Assembly: GCF_900089585.1 (NCBI RefSeq)
Contig: NZ_FLRH01000003.1
Coordinates: 3,548,501-3,612,500, forward strand
Direction: 5' to 3'
Origin: Micromonospora sediminicola
Lineage (GTDB): Bacteria > Actinomycetota > Actinomycetes > Mycobacteriales > Micromonosporaceae
DNA length: 64,000 bases
In this document: piece after piece, positions 7,452 to 15,697 of the stretch
Numbering within the stretch: position 1 is the first letter of the stretch
Layout of the letters: the number at the start of each line of letters is the position of its first letter
Notes under the pieces: generated by a model
What the model saw: the letters and a program-made list of their open reading frames with translations, nothing else
The model's database searches: none
Told to the model about the DNA's origin: nothing
Program-made: the position numbers and the translations under genes

Positions 7452-8897
7452 TCACCAGCTCAGGTAGCCCGTCTGGGTCTGCACGTTCAGCTCCGGCACC
7501 AGGAGGAACTGGGCCAGCCAGGTGCGCGGGTCACGCAGCTCCAGCACGTCCAGTCCCTTCTGGATGTCGCTGGAGTAGATGTGACCGTTGTACCAGTAGG
7601 CCGACCAGGACCCGCCGGTGCGCAGCTGCGTGGCGTCCAGCGGCCCGCGCTCCCAGTAGGCGATCTCCTTCGGCTGACGGGAGTCGGTGAAGTCCCACAC
7701 CGAGATGCCGCCCTGGTACCAGGCCTGGACCATGATGTCGCGGCCGGGCACCGGGATCAGCGAGCCGTTGTGCGCCACGCAGTTCTCGGTGTCCGCGTTG
7801 ACCCGCGGGATCTTGTAGTAGCTGCGGAACTCCAGCTTGCGGGCGTCGCCGCGGCCGGTGATGTCGTAGATGGCGTCCGCGCCGCGGTTCGGCCCGACCA
7901 CCTCGTTGCAGGTGGCCGCGCCGCCGCCGCCCAGCTCGTCGGTGAAGACGACCTTGGTGCCGGCGTTGTTGAACGTGGCCGAGTGCCAGAACGCGAAGTT
8001 CTCCGCGTCGGTGATCCGTTCGATCACCCGGGGCGCCTCGCGGTTCTTGATGTCCAGCAGGACGCCGTCACCCATGCACGCGCCCGCCGCCAGGTCCTTC
8101 GACGGGTACGCGGTGATGTCGTGGCAGCCGGTGGTCGCGGACGTCTGGCCCGGGATGCCCGGGTAGCCGCCGTCCGGGAAGAGGTTGGGGGTGGCGACCA
8201 CGGACGCCGAGGTGGGGCTCTTCACCGGGACCTTGACGATGGAGATCGAGTCGTGCGGCGGCTGGCAGTCCGGGAACTCGGCCCGCGGGCTGTACGAGGA
8301 GACGTACAGGTAGACGTTGCGCCGGTCCTTGCCCGGCACCAGCGTGTGGGTGTGCGAGCCGCAGGCCGTCTCCACCGACTTGATGTAGCGCGGGTTGCGC
8401 TTGTCGCGGATGTCGAAGATCTTGATGCCCTCCCACGACTCCTTGACCGACGCCGGCTGGCTGGTGCTGGCGCACGAGTCGTCGTTGCGGGAGGAGTCGG
8501 TCGACAGGAAGAGCAGGTTCCCGTGGACCGAGATGTCGTTCTGCGAGCCGGGGCAGAGCACCTGCGAGACGATGGTCGGCCGGCTCGGCCGGGAGACGTC
8601 GTAGATGACGAAACCCTCGTAGTTGCCGGCGAACGCGTACCGGCCCTGGAAGGCGATGTCGGTGCCGAGGGCGGACGTGGTGTCGAAGGGCGCCTGCTTC
8701 GGCAGGTTGGCCACCTGCCGCAGGTTGGGGCTGCTGGAGATCTCGTCGACACCGGGGACGGCGCTGTCCACGGTGGCCGGGGCCGCCCGGGGGACCTCCT
8801 GCGCGCTGCTCGGCGGCGCGGCGATCACGCCGGCGAGCAGCAGGCCGGCGGCGGCGAGACCGACGATACGGGTACGGGACGTGCGGATGCTGATCAT
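7452..8897 (-). CDS. Secreted LVIVD-repeat beta-propeller protein
   Basis: 481 residues. The N-terminus has RTSRTR, a hydrophobic segment and an AxA-like site near PPSSAQ, a Sec signal peptide. The rest is blade-like repeats of the LVIVD type: GFVIYDVSRPSRP, GIKIFDIRDKRNPRYI, GVLLDIKNREAPRVI, GISVWDFTDSRQPKEI. Paired cysteines fit an exported protein. ATG 8897 is preferred over GTG 8906 because AAGGG lies 8 nt upstream. TAAGGT (ACCTTA at 8936-8941 on the plus strand) is a likely -10. It is divergent from the DUF305 gene and shares a CRP-like site with it. Its biochemical role is unknown. Confidence 0.8.
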   Translation of the reverse strand: MISIRTSRTRIVGLAAAGLLLAGVIAAPPSSAQEVPRAAPATVDSAVPGVDEISSSPNLRQVANLPKQAPFDTTSALGTDIAFQGRYAFAGNYEGFVIYDVSRPSRPTIVSQVLCPGSQNDISVHGNLLFLSTDSSRNDDSCASTSQPASVKESWEGIKIFDIRDKRNPRYIKSVETACGSHTHTLVPGKDRRNVYLYVSSYSPRAEFPDCQPPHDSISIVKVPVKSPTSASVVATPNLFPDGGYPGIPGQTSATTGCHDITAYPSKDLAAGACMGDGVLLDIKNREAPRVIERITDAENFAFWHSATFNNAGTKVVFTDELGGGGAATCNEVVGPNRGADAIYDITGRGDARKLEFRSYYKIPRVNADTENCVAHNGSLIPVPGRDIMVQAWYQGGISVWDFTDSRQPKEIAYWERGPLDATQLRTGGSWSAYWYNGHIYSSDIQKGLDVLELRDPRTWLAQFLLVPELNVQTQTGYLSW

Positions 8898-8962
8898 CGG
8901 CAACACCCTTCGAAAGGGGGATGATGATTCGCCACACCTTACCGACTTACGACGTCCATCAA

Positions 8963-8978
8963 TGTGATCCCGGTCACA
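8963..8978. promoter_or_regulatory. CRP/GlxR-type operator TGTGA-N6-TCACA
   Basis: An exact TGTGA-N6-TCACA palindrome lies in the divergent region between the LVIVD and DUF305 genes. With -10 boxes TAGGAT (9001-9006, plus) and TAAGGT (8936-8941, minus), the site is centred about 41 bp upstream of both predicted transcription starts. That is the classical class II activator position. Confidence 0.65.
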
Positions 8979-9036
8979 TCCGGGAACTTTCGTCTATGGA
9001 TAGGATCGCTGTCACCTCGACCGGAGGGAGGGTTGT

Positions 9037-9732
9037 ATGACCGGCCGGCAGGCACGCGTGTGGTGGGCCGTCACAGCGCTCGCAGCGCTCCTGGTGATCG
9101 GCGGGCTGGCCCTGACCGGGCGCGGCGACACCCGCCCGGCGGCGACCCGGCCGAGCCCGGCCGGCGCCGTCCCGAGCCCGACGGGCGAGTTCTCCGCCCC
9201 GCCCGTGCTGGTCCCCGGCCGCCCGGGCGAGTCGGCGGCCACCCGCCCCGCCGCCGAGGTCCGCGACGCCGCCCCGCCGCGGTGGAACGGCCTGGACGTC
9301 TGGTACGTGCGGATGATGATCCCGCACCACGAGCAGGCGCTGGAGATGGCGAAGCTCGCCCCCGACCGGGCCGCCGACCCCCGGGTGCGGGCCGTCGCCG
9401 ACCGGATCCGGGCCGCCCAGGGGCCTGAGGTCGGCGTGCTGCGCGCCTGGCTGAGCACCCGTGACCTGCCGGCCGAGGTGGCCGGCCACGACCACGCCAC
9501 CATGCGCGGGATGCAGTCCGCCGAGGCCATGCGGCAGCTCGCGGACGCCCGGGGCGCGGCGTTCGACACGTTGTTCGTGCGGATGATGACCGCCCATCAC
9601 CAGGGCGCGGTGGTGATGTCCACCGATCTGCTCAAGGTGGGCGCCGACCAGGTCATGCAGGAGTTCGCCAACGCCGTCGCGGTCGAGCAGTCCGCCGAGA
9701 TCACCCGCATGCGCACCCTCCTCCCGTCCTGA
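9037..9732 (+). CDS. DUF305 family protein, membrane-anchored
   Basis: 231 residues. One N-terminal transmembrane helix or uncleaved signal (VWWAVTALAALLVIGGLAL), a Pro-rich linker, then two DUF305 halves carrying YVRMMIPHHEQALEMA and FVRMMTAHHQGAVVMS. The paired His-rich helices form a ferritin-like bundle and are proposed to bind metal, often copper, in this family. GGAGGGAGGG precedes the ATG. Pairing with a divergent LVIVD gene is common in actinobacteria in my recollection. Confidence 0.85.
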   Translation: MTGRQARVWWAVTALAALLVIGGLALTGRGDTRPAATRPSPAGAVPSPTGEFSAPPVLVPGRPGESAATRPAAEVRDAAPPRWNGLDVWYVRMMIPHHEQALEMAKLAPDRAADPRVRAVADRIRAAQGPEVGVLRAWLSTRDLPAEVAGHDHATMRGMQSAEAMRQLADARGAAFDTLFVRMMTAHHQGAVVMSTDLLKVGADQVMQEFANAVAVEQSAEITRMRTLLPS

Positions 9733-9758
9733 CCCACCCCACCCACCCCGCCGAACCC

Positions 9759-9819
9759 GTCGATCATGAAGTTGGCGGCGACAAATCGGACGGTGGAGGT
9801 AGTCAACTTCATGATCGAC
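9759..9819. repeat. Inverted repeat with perfect 16-bp arms
   Basis: GTCGATCATGAAGTTG (9759-9774) and its exact complement (9804-9819) enclose 29 nt. It follows the DUF305 stop and could terminate that transcript. The less GC-rich, precisely mirrored arms also look like a mobile intergenic palindrome. Confidence 0.8.
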
Positions 9820-9864
9820 GGCGTACTTCCGGAGGGCGACCGGGCGTCGGTACTCTCACCGCTC

Positions 9865-10257
9865 ATGATCAGTCTGCCCGGGAGGTGGCGGAAGCGCGAC
9901 GGGGCGCAGCCTGCGGCGGCGCCGTGGGTGGGGCTCGCCGTCGGGATCGGGAGCGAGCTGCTGCCGTCCGCCACGGCCGACCTTCTCGCGCACCTCCGTC
10001 GTACGGTTCCTGCCGTGCCTGTCACGCCCGACGAGGGCACTCGGATCCGGGCCGTGGTCGGGTCCCGGTCCGACGCCGACCTGGTGGCCGCCGGGCTCCG
10101 TGACTGGGCGGCCGGGGCCGAGGACGGGTGGACGTTGACCGTGACGGGTTCTGGTCTTCCGGCGGGCGAGTGGACCCGGTTCTCCCAGCTGCGCGGCAGC
10201 TTCGCCGCCGAGAACCTGGCCTGGGCCGTGTCGGAGGCGGCCGGCGTCGGCGGCTGA
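9865..10257 (+). CDS. Hypothetical protein, 130 aa
   Basis: A small soluble protein with no motif I recognise, rich in Ala, Gly and Trp toward the C-terminus. The frame stays open upstream to 9766, but that stretch is the inverted repeat. The ATG at 9865 is chosen because TACTCT (9851-9856) lies 8 nt before it, a leaderless pattern. GC-rich third positions support coding. It ends about 45 bp before the histidine kinase and may be co-transcribed with it. Confidence 0.55.
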   Translation: MISLPGRWRKRDGAQPAAAPWVGLAVGIGSELLPSATADLLAHLRRTVPAVPVTPDEGTRIRAVVGSRSDADLVAAGLRDWAAGAEDGWTLTVTGSGLPAGEWTRFSQLRGSFAAENLAWAVSEAAGVGG

Positions 10258-10302
10258 CGCGGTGGGCATCGACGCGCACGCCACCCCGTACGCTGGGTGA
10301 CC

Positions 10303-11520
10303 GTGGACCGCCTGATCCTCGGCCGCCCGCTGCGCGGTGTCGCCTTCGACGCCGCCGTCTCCGGGCTGGTCGTCCTCGTCGCCGTGCTGGGCCTGCTGGC
10401 CGAGCAGGGCGGCCTGCCGGCGTTCGCGGTCGGCGTGGCGATGGCGGCGGTGCTGTTCTTCCGGCGGACCCACCCGTCCCTGGTCGCCGTGGCGGTGGCC
10501 GCGCTCGCGCTGGCCCAGGTGGTCGTCGGCTGGGGGCCGCTCGGCTACGACATCGGCGTGCTGATTGCCCTCTACAGCGTGGTCAAGTACGCCGACCGGG
10601 CGCGCGACGGCATCCTGGCCGGGATCGGCGCGGCGATCGGCGTGCTGCTCTCCGCGCTCTCCTGGCCCGGGCCGGCGCCCTGGTGGGCGGGGGCGCTCTA
10701 CTACGGCCTGGTCACCGGCGCGGTCTGGCTGGTCGGGCTGAACGTGCGGACCCGCCGGCTCTACGTGCTCAGCCTGGAGGAGCGGGCCGCGACGCTGGAG
10801 CGGGAGCGGGAGGCGGAGTCCCGGGCGGCGGTGGCCGAGGAGCGCACCCGCATCGCCCGGGAGCTGCACGACGTGGTGGCGCACAGCATGGCCGTGATGA
10901 TCGTGCAGGCCGACGGCGTGCGGTTCACCCTGGACCGGGACCCGGCGACCGCGCGGGAGGCGGCGAAGGTGGTGGCGGACACCGGCCGGCAGGCGCTGGA
11001 GGAGATGCGGCGGCTGGTCGGGGTGCTGCGCGAGCCGAGCCGCCCGGAGCCGCCCCCGGTGACCGACGAGCCGGCCGCCGAGCCGGCGCACCGCCGTCCC
11101 GCGCTGGTGGAGTTGCCCGCGTTGCTCGACCGGTTCCGTGCCGCCGGGTTGCGGATCGCCTGCGCCGGCGCCGGCACCCCGGTGGCGCTGCCGCCGGGCC
11201 TGGAGCTGACCGTCTACCGGGTGGTGCAGGAGAGCCTGACCAACGCGCTCAAGCACGCCGGCGTGGGGGCGTCGGTCGAGCTGACGCTCGACTGGGACGC
11301 CGACGCCGTCGTGGTCCGGGCCGTCGACGACGGGCGCGGCCGTCCGGTGGTGCGGCCGGCGCCGTCCGGCGGGCACGGCCTGGTCGGCATGCGGGAACGG
11401 GTCGGGGTGTACGACGGCAGCCTCGCCGCCGGACCGACGCTGGCCGGGGGTTGGCGGGTGGAGGCGCGACTGCCGCTGCCCGCGCCGGCCGGCACCGAGG
11501 AAGGGAGCGCGGCGGCGTGA
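10303..11520 (+). CDS. NarL-type sensor histidine kinase
   Basis: 405 residues from GTG 10303. Four to five transmembrane helices lie in the first ~150 residues, then a coiled segment (LEERAATLEREREAE), the HisKA_3 phosphoacceptor RIARELHDVVAHSM, and a HATPase domain with QESLTNALKHA and a G-box GGHGLVGMRERV. There is no periplasmic sensor domain, so it probably senses the membrane. GTG 10303 is favoured over GTG 10297 because TACGCT (10289-10294) ends 8 nt before it. Its stop overlaps the response regulator start by 4 bp. Confidence 0.85.
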   Translation: MDRLILGRPLRGVAFDAAVSGLVVLVAVLGLLAEQGGLPAFAVGVAMAAVLFFRRTHPSLVAVAVAALALAQVVVGWGPLGYDIGVLIALYSVVKYADRARDGILAGIGAAIGVLLSALSWPGPAPWWAGALYYGLVTGAVWLVGLNVRTRRLYVLSLEERAATLEREREAESRAAVAEERTRIARELHDVVAHSMAVMIVQADGVRFTLDRDPATAREAAKVVADTGRQALEEMRRLVGVLREPSRPEPPPVTDEPAAEPAHRRPALVELPALLDRFRAAGLRIACAGAGTPVALPPGLELTVYRVVQESLTNALKHAGVGASVELTLDWDADAVVVRAVDDGRGRPVVRPAPSGGHGLVGMRERVGVYDGSLAAGPTLAGGWRVEARLPLPAPAGTEEGSAAA

Positions 11521-12182
11521 CCGTGCGGGTGATGATCGTCGACGACCAGGCGCTGGTCCGCGCCGGATTCCGGATGGTGCTCGACTCCCAACCCGACCTG
11601 GCCGTGGTCGGTGAGGCGATCGACGGCGCGGACGCGCTGCGGGTCCTGGAGCGGGTCGAGGCCGACGTGGTGGTGATGGACCTGCGGATGCCCACCATGG
11701 ACGGGGTGGAGGCGACCCGGCGGATCTGCGCCCGTTCCACCGGCGGGCGTCCCCGGGTGCTGGTGCTCACCACGTTCGACACCGAGGCCGACGCCTTCGC
11801 CGCGCTGCGCGCCGGGGCGAGCGGCTTCCTGCTCAAGAACGTGCCGCCGGAGGACCTGCTCGCCGCGATCCGGGTGGTCGCCGAGGGTGACTCGGTGGTC
11901 GCCCCGTCGATCACCCGGCGACTGCTCGACCGCTTCGCCGGCCAGCTCGGCCCCGCTCCGGTCCAGGACCCGCGACTGGCCCAGCTGACCGAGCGGGAGC
12001 GGGAGGTGCTGCTGCTCGTCGCGCAGGGGCTGTCCAACGCGGAGATCGCCGGGCGGGTGCACGTCGCGGAGGCGACGGTGAAGACGCACGTGGGCCGGAT
12101 CCTGGCCAAACTCCAGCTCCGCGACCGGGTCCAGGCCGTGGTGCTGGCGTACGAGAGCGGGCTGGTCACACCCGGCGGATGA
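11517..12182 (+). CDS. NarL/LuxR-family response regulator
   Basis: 221 residues. The receiver domain has the acidic pair IVDDQ, the phosphoacceptor Asp in VVMDLRMPTMDG, Thr in VLTTF and Lys in FLLKN. The C-terminal LuxR helix-turn-helix reads LTEREREVLLLVAQGLSNAEIA ... TVKTHV. GTG 11517 overlaps the kinase stop (GTGA) with GAAGGGA upstream, so kinase and regulator are coupled. The ABC exporter immediately downstream is the obvious candidate target. Confidence 0.88.
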   Translation: MTVRVMIVDDQALVRAGFRMVLDSQPDLAVVGEAIDGADALRVLERVEADVVVMDLRMPTMDGVEATRRICARSTGGRPRVLVLTTFDTEADAFAALRAGASGFLLKNVPPEDLLAAIRVVAEGDSVVAPSITRRLLDRFAGQLGPAPVQDPRLAQLTEREREVLLLVAQGLSNAEIAGRVHVAEATVKTHVGRILAKLQLRDRVQAVVLAYESGLVTPGG

Positions 12183-12329
12183 CCCGGCGTACGCCTCGGG
12201 TCGTACGGGTCCGCCGGTCGGGGGCGACCGGGGGAGTACCGAGGTCGCGCGCGCAGGTGGAGATGGCCGCCCGGGTGCCGGCCATAGCGTCGGAAGGGTC
12301 AGCAGACCGTCTCCGACAGGAGCACCACG

Positions 12330-13094
12330 TTGTCCGCAACCCCGACCACCGGCGTCGCCGTCGCCGCCCGTGCGCTGCACATGGAGTACGGCGCCGGGCC
12401 GAACCGGGTCGTCGCCCTCGACGGCGTCGACCTCGACCTGGGCGCCGCCCGGTTCACCGCCGTGATGGGTCCCTCCGGCTCCGGCAAGTCCACCCTGCTG
12501 CACTGCCTCGCCGGCCTGGACCGGCCGTCGGCCGGCACCGTCCGCATCGGCGAGGCCGACCTGGCCCGCCTCGACGACCGTCGGTTGACCCGGCTGCGCC
12601 GGGACCGGATCGGCTTCGTCTTCCAGAGGTTCAACCTGCTGCCCACGCTCACCGCGCGGGAGAACATCGTCCTCCCGTTGGCCATCGCCGGCCGGCGACC
12701 CGATCCGGCCTGGTTGCGGCAGGTGGTGGCCGCCGTCGGCCTGACCGACCGGCTCGACCACCGGCCGGCGGAACTCAGCGGCGGGCAGCAGCAGCGCGTC
12801 GCGGTGGCCCGCGCCCTGGTCACCCGGCCGTGGGTCGTCTTCGCCGACGAGCCGACCGGCAACCTGGACTCCCGTTCCGGCGCCGAGGTGCTGCGGCTGC
12901 TGCGCGAGGCCGTGGACGCCCTCGGTCAGACCGTCGTCATGGTCACCCACGACCCGGCCGCCGCCGCGTACGCCGACCGGGTGGTCTTCCTGGCCGACGG
13001 CCGGCTCGTCGACGACGTGCACGCCCCGACCACCGCCCGGGTCCGCGAGGCGCTGAGCCGGCTCGAACCGGCCGCGACGCCGGTGGGGCGGTGA
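12330..13094 (+). CDS. ABC transporter ATP-binding protein (MacB/LolD type)
   Basis: 254 residues with Walker A GPSGSGKS, Q-loop FVFQRFNLLP, signature LSGGQQQR, Walker B VVFADEP and H-loop VTHD. The pattern is that of ATPases partnered with FtsX-type permeases. The TTG start at 12330 follows GACAGGAGC. A -10-like TAGCGT at 12285-12290 marks a promoter after the two-component genes. It overlaps the permease gene by 4 bp. Such exporters move lipoproteins, peptides or antibiotics; the cargo is unknown. Confidence 0.88.
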   Translation: MSATPTTGVAVAARALHMEYGAGPNRVVALDGVDLDLGAARFTAVMGPSGSGKSTLLHCLAGLDRPSAGTVRIGEADLARLDDRRLTRLRRDRIGFVFQRFNLLPTLTARENIVLPLAIAGRRPDPAWLRQVVAAVGLTDRLDHRPAELSGGQQQRVAVARALVTRPWVVFADEPTGNLDSRSGAEVLRLLREAVDALGQTVVMVTHDPAAAAYADRVVFLADGRLVDDVHAPTTARVREALSRLEPAATPVGR

Positions 13095-15580
13095 CCGGGA
13101 TGCTGCGCCTGACCCTGCGCCAGATCCGCGCCGACGGCCTGCGGCTGCTGCTGTCGTCGCTGGCGGTCGTGCTCGGCGTCGCCTTCGTCGCCGGCACCCT
13201 GATGGTCACCGACGGCATGCGGGCCGGGGCGTACGCGCGCGCCGGCGCGTTCGACCGGCACACCGACCTGGCCGCCTACGCCGGCCGGGTGCCCCTGTCG
13301 CCGGCCCTGGTCGACCGGGTCCGCGCGGTGGACGGGGTCGCCGCGGCCGCGGGGGAGCTGACCGGCAGCGCCGGGGTGGTCGGCGCCGACGGCCGGCCCG
13401 TGCTCGGCTACGCCGTGCTCGCCGCGATCCCCACCGAGCCGGCCCTGCAGTCGTACGACGTGGTCGCCGGCCGGCTACCGCAGCGCGCGGGCGAGCTGGT
13501 GCTGGACGAGAAGACCGTCGCCGAGCAGCGCTTCACCCTCGGCGGGCCGGTGTCGGTCGGCGGGGTCGGCGGGGCGGCCCGGGCGTACACCCTGGTCGGC
13601 GCGGTCGACGTCGCCGGCACGTCGCGCGACGTCGGCGGGCCGTTCATCGGCCTGGTGGGCGCCGACGCCCTCGCGGTCGGCGGCGACGGTGGTTACGGGC
13701 GGATCATGGTGGCCGCGCGCCCCGGGGTGGACACCCGGGCGCTGGCCGACCGGGTCCGGGCGGTGGTCGGCCCGGGCGTCACGGTCCGGGACCGCGCGGC
13801 CGTCCTCGACGCGGCGGTCGCCGACGCCGTGCGCGACCTGCGGCAGTTCGAGCTGCTGCTGGGCACCTTCGCGGCGGTGGCGGTGGTGGTCGCCGGCTTC
13901 GTGATCGCCAACACGTTCGCCATCGTGCTCGCGCAGCGGTCCCGGCGCACGGCGTTGCTGCGCCTGGTCGGCGCGACCCGGGGGCAGGTCTACCGGGCCA
14001 CGCTGGTCGAGGCGGCGCTGACCGGGCTGGTCGCCTCGACGGTCGGGGTGGCGGTGGGCACGGCGCTGGCCGCCGGTCTCGGCGCGTTGCTCGGGGCGAC
14101 CGGAGCGACGGCCGCCGGCGGGGTCACGGTGACGACCCGGACGGTGCTGCTCTCCCTGGCCCTGGGCACGCTGCTCACCGTGCTGGCGGCCGCGTTGCCG
14201 GCCTGGCAGGGCACCCGGATCGCGCCGGTGGCCGCGCTGACCGACGCGGCGACCCGGCCCGCCCGCCCGGCCGGCCGGATCCGGCTCGGCGTCGGGGCGG
14301 TGGTGCTCGTCGCCGGGGTGGCGGCGCTGCTCGGCGCGGGGGCGACCGGCCAGGTGCCGTTGGTGGCGGCCGGCGGGTTGCTGGCCTTCGGCGGCATCGT
14401 GGCGTTCGGCCCGGTGCTGGTGCCGGCGCTGGTGCGGGCGCTCGGCGCGCCGGTGCGCGCGGTGGTCGGCGCGCCGGGCACCCTGGCCGTGGCGAACGCG
14501 GTGCGCAACCCGCGCCGGGTCGCGGCCACCGCCACCGCGATGGTGATCGGGATCGGTCTGGTCTCGGCCTTCGTGGTCGGCGCGGGCAGCGTCAAGACCG
14601 GCATCGAGCGCGCGGTGGACGCCCGGATCGGCGTTGACTTCCTGGTCACCGGCATCGGCGGGAAGCTGCCGGCGCCGCTGGCCGGCGAGCTGGCCGCCCG
14701 GCCGGAGCTGGGCGTCGTACACGAGCAGCGCAGCCGGGTGTCCGACGGCGTGCAGGTGCGGGCCGCCCACCCGGCCCTGGTCCGGCGGACACTGTCCGCG
14801 GTGGACGCCGGCGACCTCGGCGCGTTCGGGCCGGGCTCGGTGCTGGTGCACCGCGAGCTGGCCGCCGCCCGGGGCTGGACCGTCGGGGACACCGTCACCG
14901 TCGCCGGGCGTCCGTTCCGGGTCGCCGCCGTGGTGGCCGAGGACCGGCCGGCCCTGGCCGGCAGCCCGGTGCCCGACGGGCATGTGGTGGACGTCGTCGA
15001 CGCGGACTTCACCCGGTTCTTCCCCACCGAACGCGGCCACCTGGCCGAGGTGGATCCGGCCGCCGGGGTGGACGTGGACGTCGCCCGGGCCGCCGTGGAG
15101 TCGGTGGTCGCCCGCTACCCGACGGTCAACGTGATGGACCAGGCCGCCTACAAGAAGATGCTGACCGGCACCGTCGACATGGTGCTCGGTCTCGTCACGG
15201 CGCTGCTCGGCCTGGCCGTGGTGATCTCGCTGGTGGGGGTCGCCAACACGCTGAGCCTCTCGGTGGTGGAGCGGACCCGGGAGAACGCCGTGCTGCGGGC
15301 GGTCGGCCTGAGCCGGGGCGGGATGCGGGCGGTGCTCGCGGTCGAGGCGGTGCTCACCGCGTCGGTCGGCACGCTGCTCGGCGTCGCGCTGGGCGTCGGG
15401 GTCGCCGCCGGGGCGATGGCCGTGGTGGCCCGCATCGGCGGGGACTTCACGCTGGTGCTGCCGTGGGGACGGCTCGGTCTGATCGTCGCGGTGGCGGTGC
15501 TCGCCGCCCTGCTCGCCTCGGTCCTGCCGGCCCGGCGGGCGCTGTCCCGGCCGGTGGTGGCGTCGCTCGGCGCCGACTGA
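13091..15580 (+). CDS. FtsX-like ABC transporter permease
   Basis: 829 residues. An N-terminal helix (LLLSSLAVVLGVAFVAGTL) is followed by an extracytoplasmic MacB-core-like region, a first FtsX module (about residues 255-400), two central helices, a second extracytoplasmic region and a C-terminal FtsX module. It is a full-length two-module permease typical of actinobacteria. GTG 13091 overlaps the ATPase stop (GTGA); ATG 13100 is an alternative. With the ATPase it forms a mechanotransmission-type exporter. Confidence 0.85.
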   Translation: MTGMLRLTLRQIRADGLRLLLSSLAVVLGVAFVAGTLMVTDGMRAGAYARAGAFDRHTDLAAYAGRVPLSPALVDRVRAVDGVAAAAGELTGSAGVVGADGRPVLGYAVLAAIPTEPALQSYDVVAGRLPQRAGELVLDEKTVAEQRFTLGGPVSVGGVGGAARAYTLVGAVDVAGTSRDVGGPFIGLVGADALAVGGDGGYGRIMVAARPGVDTRALADRVRAVVGPGVTVRDRAAVLDAAVADAVRDLRQFELLLGTFAAVAVVVAGFVIANTFAIVLAQRSRRTALLRLVGATRGQVYRATLVEAALTGLVASTVGVAVGTALAAGLGALLGATGATAAGGVTVTTRTVLLSLALGTLLTVLAAALPAWQGTRIAPVAALTDAATRPARPAGRIRLGVGAVVLVAGVAALLGAGATGQVPLVAAGGLLAFGGIVAFGPVLVPALVRALGAPVRAVVGAPGTLAVANAVRNPRRVAATATAMVIGIGLVSAFVVGAGSVKTGIERAVDARIGVDFLVTGIGGKLPAPLAGELAARPELGVVHEQRSRVSDGVQVRAAHPALVRRTLSAVDAGDLGAFGPGSVLVHRELAAARGWTVGDTVTVAGRPFRVAAVVAEDRPALAGSPVPDGHVVDVVDADFTRFFPTERGHLAEVDPAAGVDVDVARAAVESVVARYPTVNVMDQAAYKKMLTGTVDMVLGLVTALLGLAVVISLVGVANTLSLSVVERTRENAVLRAVGLSRGGMRAVLAVEAVLTASVGTLLGVALGVGVAAGAMAVVARIGGDFTLVLPWGRLGLIVAVAVLAALLASVLPARRALSRPVVASLGAD

Positions 15581-15607
15581 CGTCGGCCACCGTCGTCCGG
15601 ACGCCGA

Positions 15608-15642
15608 CGGGCCGGTCCCGCCTCGACGGCAGGACCGGCCCG
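15608..15642. terminator. Terminator hairpin between convergent genes
   Basis: Perfect 11-bp arms CGGGCCGGTCC and GGACCGGCCCG with a 13-nt loop, located between the permease and the Ser/Thr kinase gene. Confidence 0.7.
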
Positions 15643-15697
15643 GTGCGTGCCTGCGGACGGGTCGGTCCCGACGCGCGGTCGGGCCGGCCCGGATCGC

